Of a stretch of 10,138 nucleotides of DNA, positions 7,403 to 10,138 are shown in pieces; the first letter of the stretch is position 1, and every line of letters starts with the position of its first letter. This DNA comes from Pseudomonadota bacterium. GTDB taxonomy: Bacteria > Pseudomonadota > Gammaproteobacteria > Acidiferrobacterales > UBA6901. The stretch lies in contig JAJYEK010000124.1 in assembly GCA_021785795.1 (NCBI GenBank), positions 1-10,138 on the forward strand, in the 5' to 3' direction. Below the pieces are notes generated by a model. It was not told where the DNA came from. It did no database searches and was given only the letters and a program-made list of their open reading frames with translations. A program made the translations under genes and the position numbers.

Positions 7403-7892
7403 GACTTCATGCGGGTTCCTCCATCGCAGTCGATTCCCCTAGCTCCAGTGCCACTACCGCCGACGTGGCTGGTCGGTACGAAGCCGCCTGGCCGAATCGT
7501 ACGGGGGGCCAAGTCCGGGGTGTCCGTCAAAACGGACCATGCCGCCTGCTGTGGCGCGACACCGGAGCCGCCGCGGCGCTGGGGTGCGGACGGATCGCAG
7601 GGCAGGTGCGGCATATGACCGCGATTTCCGGCAACGGCTGCGATGGCCCGACGACTGTGCACCCCGAATGCCTCGATTCCGGCCCGTTTTTCGACTGCGA
7701 TCGGTTCGGCAGGTTCCAGGCCGAGGTGAGGGGATTGCCGGTGCCGGTCCGGTGAGCGTCCTTGCGGTGTTCCGCGACAGCCCGTGGCGGAGAAAAAATC
7801 CTTTGATCTAAGTACGGCACGCGAGACGCCCCAGTCGGATTCCGTTCCCGGACAAAACGGCCAGTCCACACGCTAAAAGGTGCTGCGGACCC

Positions 7893-7921
7893 CTCGCAGT
7901 CCGCGTCGACCGGAGTATAGT
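7893..7921 (+). promoter_or_regulatory. Possible promoter upstream of PilZ gene 1
   Basis: TATAGT (7916-7921) is spaced 17 bases from CTCGCA (7893-7898), a three-of-six -35 match. A second -10-like TATAAA (7950-7955) lies 34 bases on. Either would leave a leader of about 145-180 bases before the PilZ start at 8109. Confidence 0.35.
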
Positions 7922-7956
7922 TTCGGTCAGGGATATCGCCCGGGACCACTATAAAA

Positions 7957-7978
7957 AAGGCCGGTGGACGAAGGCCGG
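7957..7978. repeat. Direct repeat AAGGCCGG x2
   Basis: Two copies of AAGGCCGG (7957-7964 and 7971-7978) are separated by TGGACG, so the period is 14 bases. They directly follow the -10-like TATAAA, at the expected transcription start. This is compatible with an operator but may be chance. Confidence 0.35.
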
Positions 7979-8108
7979 AATGGACCGAAGCGCTCCGGGA
8001 TAGCGGCATGCCAGCAGCCGGTTCGGCGCGAGGGCGGTGTTCCGGAACATGGTCGCGCATTGCTGCGGAACAGGGAGCCAACGCTGCAGAAGGGATGAGG
8101 AGGTGAGC

Positions 8109-8555
8109 ATGGAAAGAAAAATCACGCAAGGCGGCCGGCCTGCGGCTACGCTCAGCGATGCCGTGTGGATCGGGCGGGCGTTGCCGCAGTCCTCGGGACA
8201 GGCCTGGCCCCCCAAGCCCCCGGTTCGTGATCACAGCAAAGATCCGCACCTGCGCACCAGTCTGCGTGCCGAACTGCCTTACGAGGCGATCATCAATTAC
8301 GGCACCACGTACTCGGGGGCGTGGCGGGTCCGCGACATGAGCATGAGCGGAGCGTATGTGGAAATGGATGTCGGCGACCTGCAGGAGGGAACCGCCGTGG
8401 AGTTTGTGCTCCGGTATTACTACAAAGGCGATCCGGTGGAGCACCGGCTGCCCGCCACCGCAATGCGCATCCAGCAAAGCGGCGTTGCGCTGAAGTTCGG
8501 CCGGTATGACGACGAGACCTACACCCAGCTCATAAACCTGCTGTACGCGCGCTAG
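8109..8555 (+). CDS. PilZ-domain protein 1 (c-di-GMP receptor)
   Basis: The 148-residue protein has a 40-residue, Pro-rich and probably disordered N-terminus followed by one PilZ domain (about 45-145). Both c-di-GMP motifs are intact: RxxxR at R49-R53 (LRTSLRAELP) and DxSxxG at D76-G81 (RDMSMSGAYVEMD). The C-terminus (YTQLINLLYAR) matches the final helix common in single-domain PilZ proteins. No output domain is fused, so it probably acts by binding a partner when c-di-GMP is present. Typical targets of this class are motility, pili and exopolysaccharide synthesis, but none is encoded nearby. The ATG at 8109 has a near-perfect ribosome-binding site (AGGAGGTG, 8098-8105), better than an upstream in-frame ATG at 8037. 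It resembles the two further PilZ proteins downstream, more distantly than those two resemble each other. Confidence 0.9.
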   Translation: MERKITQGGRPAATLSDAVWIGRALPQSSGQAWPPKPPVRDHSKDPHLRTSLRAELPYEAIINYGTTYSGAWRVRDMSMSGAYVEMDVGDLQEGTAVEFVLRYYYKGDPVEHRLPATAMRIQQSGVALKFGRYDDETYTQLINLLYAR

Positions 8556-8595
8556 CGCATTGCCCCCATCCCGGAAGCGGATCGCTCAGTCCGCT

Positions 8596-8615
8596 CGCCG
8601 ATGCCGGCATCGGCG
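8596..8615. terminator. Perfect 20-bp palindrome after PilZ gene 1
   Basis: CGCCGATGCCGGCATCGGCG is a perfect palindrome 41 bases past the PilZ 1 stop. It lies between two converging genes. As RNA it could fold only with a tight loop, and no T-run follows. It could be a two-way terminator-like hairpin or a protein site, or be fortuitous in GC-rich DNA. Confidence 0.35.
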
Positions 8616-8720
8616 CAAGACCGCACGCAAGCCGGTCCGGGCGCCGGCGGCGGCGTGCAACGAGGGCGGCACCGTGAACTCGCGGGGAACCTGCCACTGC
8701 ACGCCATTGTGCGCTGCCAT

Positions 8721-8744
8721 CCGAAAGGATTTGACGGACCTTTC
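8721..8744 (-). terminator. Possible hairpin after the small minus-strand gene
   Basis: GAAAGG (8723-8728) pairs with CCTTTC (8739-8744) around a 10-base loop; one mismatch separates a further two pairs. It starts five bases after the stop of the 8749-9096 gene. No T-run follows, so its role as terminator is uncertain. Confidence 0.3.
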
Positions 8745-8748
8745 CGAA

Positions 8749-9096
8749 TCAGATGTGAGAGACGAGCCTCGCCTGCGGCAGAAAGCCGCGCAGGGCATCG
8801 AAGATCTCGTTGCGGATGCCGGTAATGGGCTTCACCGAAACAAATAGCAGATTGAGACGGACGTTGAGTTCGGCAAACGCGACCGCATGCGCATAGCATC
8901 CGCACACGGCTTGGATCTGGGCGACCGCCCGTTGCAGAAGGTGCTGGGGCAGGTCCCGCAGTCCGGGAAGCAGCACCATCACGTCTGCCAGCGGGCCGCC
9001 ATCCGAATCGCGTTCGGGCACCCGCTTTCGCAGCGGCTCTGCGGGCAGAATGTCGCGGTGTACCGTAAGTTCGGCCATTTCCGTTGATCTCGCCAT
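8749..9096 (-). CDS. Small protein of unknown function between PilZ genes
   Basis: The 115-residue product (109 if the Met at 9078 is used) is not recognised. Its frame shows clear coding character, with G/C-ending codons throughout and a normal residue mix ending QARLVSHI. The first 35 residues are charged. The remainder alternates hydrophobic and charged residues as in a small soluble alpha/beta domain: VMVLLPGLRDLP (39-50), AVAQIQAVCGCYAHAVAFAE (57-76) with C65 and C67, LNVRLNLLFVSV (77-88) and a last helix NEIFDALRGFLP. No signal peptide or membrane helix is evident. The gene is divergent from PilZ gene 2 and convergent with PilZ gene 1. A promoter-like element lies just upstream. Start choice is uncertain: neither ATG has a clear ribosome-binding site. 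Its place in the array suggests, but does not show, a link with c-di-GMP signalling. Confidence 0.65.
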   Translation of the reverse strand: MARSTEMAELTVHRDILPAEPLRKRVPERDSDGGPLADVMVLLPGLRDLPQHLLQRAVAQIQAVCGCYAHAVAFAELNVRLNLLFVSVKPITGIRNEIFDALRGFLPQARLVSHI

Positions 9097-9127
9097 CGTG
9101 TCGCGGTAAATTGGCGGCACAGGGAAG

Positions 9128-9156
9128 ATCATACGCCACCTACAGAGAGAGGTCAG
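9128..9156 (-). promoter_or_regulatory. Likely promoter of the small minus-strand gene
   Basis: On the minus strand CTGACC (9156-9151) is a four-of-six -35 match, and TATGAT (9133-9128) follows after a 17-base spacer. Transcription would start near 9121, about 25 bases before the ATG at 9096. Position and spacing are good. Confidence 0.55.
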
Positions 9157-9269
9157 CCCCGGGTCGACAGGGGATCGGCGGCGCCGACGCGCTCGTCGGA
9201 ATTCCGCTGTGTCGGGACTGGCCATCCGGGTCGGCGGAATCGAACGGATTGCGGTATCTTTCGGGGATT

Positions 9270-9278
9270 GGGGGGGGG
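9270..9278 (+). promoter_or_regulatory. Nine-G run serving as ribosome-binding site of PilZ gene 2
   Basis: A run of nine Gs ends six bases before the GTG at 9285. It is the only purine-rich stretch at Shine-Dalgarno distance. A homopolymer in this place is unusual, because gain or loss of a G by slippage would change its length and could alter translation. Confidence 0.55.
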
Positions 9279-9284
9279 ATCGAC

Positions 9285-9647
9285 GTGGCATTCAAACAAC
9301 GTGCGACCGAGCGCCGCGCTATTGCGCTCGACATCTATATCACACACAAGCTCGAGTATTCCGCGCGCTGGAAGACCAAGAATCTCAGCCTGCACGGGGC
9401 GCTGATCGATATGGCGCAGGACGATCTCGTGCCAAACGCTACGGTGGAGGCAATCCTGGCGCTGAAATCAGGGGCTGTCGAGGAGCGACACCACATTGCT
9501 GCACATATCGTGCGGGTTGGCAGGAGCGGAGTGGCCCTGCGCTTTGGTGGCTACGGCAATCAGACCTATACGGCTTTGGCGCACCTGCTCTATGTGAACC
9601 GGAAGGACCCGCTGGAGGTCGCCGGCCGGTCGGCACAGTTGCAGTAA
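9285..9647 (+). CDS. PilZ-domain protein 2 (c-di-GMP receptor)
   Basis: From a GTG start at 9285 the product has 120 residues, almost all PilZ domain. RxxxR is at R6-R10 (QRATERRAIALD) and NxSxxG at N33-G38 (TKNLSLHGALIDM), both complete for c-di-GMP binding. The beta-barrel continues through VEAILALKSG and HIVRVGRSGVALRFGGY, ending in the usual C-terminal helix (TYTALAHLLYVN) and a short tail. The frame stays open upstream to 9084, but that part is Gly/Arg/Ser-rich without resemblance to PilZ proteins, and no ATG has a ribosome-binding site, so the GTG just before the domain is preferred. The start lies behind a nine-G run. It is a close paralogue of PilZ protein 3: I count about 41 identities in 93 ungapped positions. 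The partner is unknown. Confidence 0.88.
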   Translation: MAFKQRATERRAIALDIYITHKLEYSARWKTKNLSLHGALIDMAQDDLVPNATVEAILALKSGAVEERHHIAAHIVRVGRSGVALRFGGYGNQTYTALAHLLYVNRKDPLEVAGRSAQLQ

Positions 9648-9673
9648 CCGGTACAGTTCGAGTTGCCGGTGGT

Positions 9674-9691
9674 CCCCGGCCGTGGACGGGG
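9674..9691 (+). terminator. Weak dyad after PilZ gene 2
   Basis: CCCCG (9674-9678) pairs with CGGGG (9687-9691) over an eight-base loop and is followed by TAATTAATTGAATT. It lies 27 bases past the PilZ 2 stop. The AT-rich tract after it is the only one nearby and may instead belong to a promoter for PilZ gene 3. Confidence 0.3.
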
Positions 9692-9858
9692 TAATTAATT
9701 GAATTGGGCGCAGGGAAGCCATGTCTTTGCTGGTTCCAGACGACGTCCGCCATTGTGCCCCGGAAGCCATGACCGAATTCCGGTCCATCCGGTGAATCCA
9801 TGTTCCGCGGCCGGGATGGCCGCTGCCGCAGCGATGCAGAGACTCAGGAAGGGATGCA

Positions 9859-10138
9859 ATGATCCGGGAAAGGCGGTTCGCGGCGCGCAAGTCGGTCTGC
9901 CTGGATGTCATCGTGAGCCATGGGTTCGATGACGCCGGGCTTTGGAAAACCCGGAACCTGAGCCTTGACGGTGCCCTGATCGATATGCCGCCGGAAAGCC
10001 TGCCATTGCAGGCCGAGGTCGAAGCGATTCTGGCCCTCGCCGAACGGGACCACCTGGAGCATTATCATCTCGTCGCCCGCGTGGTGCGCGTGGGACCCGA
10101 CGGCGTGGCGTTGGCGCTTCATGACTACGGAATCCGCA
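9859..10138 (+). CDS. PilZ-domain protein 3, truncated by right edge
   Basis: The first 93 codons of a third PilZ protein are present, starting at ATG 9859 behind AGGAAGGGA (9846-9854). RxxxR is at R6-R10 (RERRFAARKSV) and NxSxxG at N33-G38 (TRNLSLDGALIDM). These are at the same residue numbers as in PilZ protein 2, and WKT, GALIDM, VEAILAL, VRVG and GVAL are shared blocks, so the two come from a duplication. By comparison with PilZ 2, about 25-30 C-terminal residues are missing past the window end. The ribosome-binding site region (AGGAAGGGATG) resembles the stretch before PilZ gene 1 (AGAAGGGATG). The 211-bp gap from PilZ 2 contains no credible gene. Whether the array continues to the right is not visible. 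Confidence 0.88.
   Translation, partial: MIRERRFAARKSVCLDVIVSHGFDDAGLWKTRNLSLDGALIDMPPESLPLQAEVEAILALAERDHLEHYHLVARVVRVGPDGVALALHDYGIR

Larger units (their letters stand above)
7238..8108. other. 870-bp region with no convincing gene
   Basis: No open frame here shows credible protein composition. The longest frames give Arg/Pro/Gly-rich or low-hydrophobicity products without a ribosome-binding site. What can be seen: an AT-rich island at 7326-7342; the palindrome GGAACGTTCC (7367-7376); a minus-strand extended -10 (7394-7399); a 6-bp hairpin GTCCGT-CAAA-ACGGAC (7522-7537); a 6-bp hairpin GCGGAC/GTCCGC (7885-7904); two plus-strand -10-like elements (7916-7921, 7950-7955); and a direct repeat AAGGCCGG (7957-7964, 7971-7978). 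It likely holds the promoters of both flanking genes and may hold a small RNA or gene remnants. Confidence 0.5.

Noticed and set aside
7522..7537. Hairpin GTCCGT-CAAA-ACGGAC as an intrinsic terminator
   Set aside because: No T-run follows on either strand and no gene ends nearby.
7384..7755. A 123-codon plus-strand frame in the gene-free region as a possible gene
   Set aside because: It needs a TTG start with no ribosome-binding site and shows no protein-like composition. I keep the region as non-coding or degenerate.
7222..8477. Minus-strand frames 7222-7869 and 7527-8477 in and beyond the gene-free region
   Set aside because: The products are Pro/Arg/Ser-rich without hydrophobic core or motif, lack ribosome-binding sites, and the second runs antisense to the well-supported PilZ 1.
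9084..9284. N-terminal extension of PilZ 2
   Set aside because: The frame is open, but the added residues do not resemble PilZ proteins, would overlap the start region and promoter of the divergent gene, and would be read through the G9 run.
1..10138. CRISPR array, tRNA, rRNA, transposase, phage or defence genes
   Set aside because: I found no regularly spaced repeats, cloverleaf sequences or matching protein motifs on either strand.

Overview
The window looks like chromosomal DNA of a GC-rich gammaproteobacterium, perhaps near Chromatiales, Ectothiorhodospiraceae or Acidiferrobacterales. This rests on the class 2 (quinone-dependent) PyrD, the short-form IlvD, an RluF-like pseudouridine synthase, single-domain PilZ proteins, strong G/C third-position bias and Shine-Dalgarno-type starts. 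The assignment is from general likeness only. I see no rRNA, tRNA, CRISPR array, insertion sequence or phage gene.

Positions 1-3217 are a minus-strand housekeeping block. Read in transcription order it holds an MBL-fold hydrolase, a 23S rRNA pseudouridine synthase (RluF-like), dihydroorotate dehydrogenase (pyrD, 47 bp after the synthase gene) and the first 22 codons of a MIF/4-oxalocrotonate-type tautomerase that runs off the left edge. A 249-bp divergent spacer (3218-3466) separates it from a plus-strand block: a two-ACT-domain protein, a roughly seven-helix membrane protein that probably starts at TTG, and ilvD (dihydroxy-acid dehydratase) with its own likely promoter. A perfect 13-bp hairpin lies just after ilvD.

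Positions 6524-10138 are more accessory. They hold a minus-strand two-helix membrane protein of unknown function, about 870 bp with no convincing gene but several promoter-like elements, and three plus-strand PilZ (c-di-GMP receptor) genes. The second and third PilZ genes are close paralogues; the third is cut by the right edge. Between PilZ 1 and PilZ 2, on the opposite strand, is a small unrecognised gene with its own promoter-like element, divergent from PilZ 2.

The housekeeping genes serve pyrimidine synthesis (pyrD), branched-chain amino acid synthesis (ilvD) and ribosome modification (rluF). The right-hand part looks like a local expansion of small c-di-GMP effectors. The least ordinary points are the PilZ array, a run of nine Gs acting as the ribosome-binding site of PilZ 2, the unknown gene inside the array, and the membrane protein beside ilvD with a His pattern loosely like CREST-type membrane hydrolases. 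I do not see a clear, wholly new multi-gene system.
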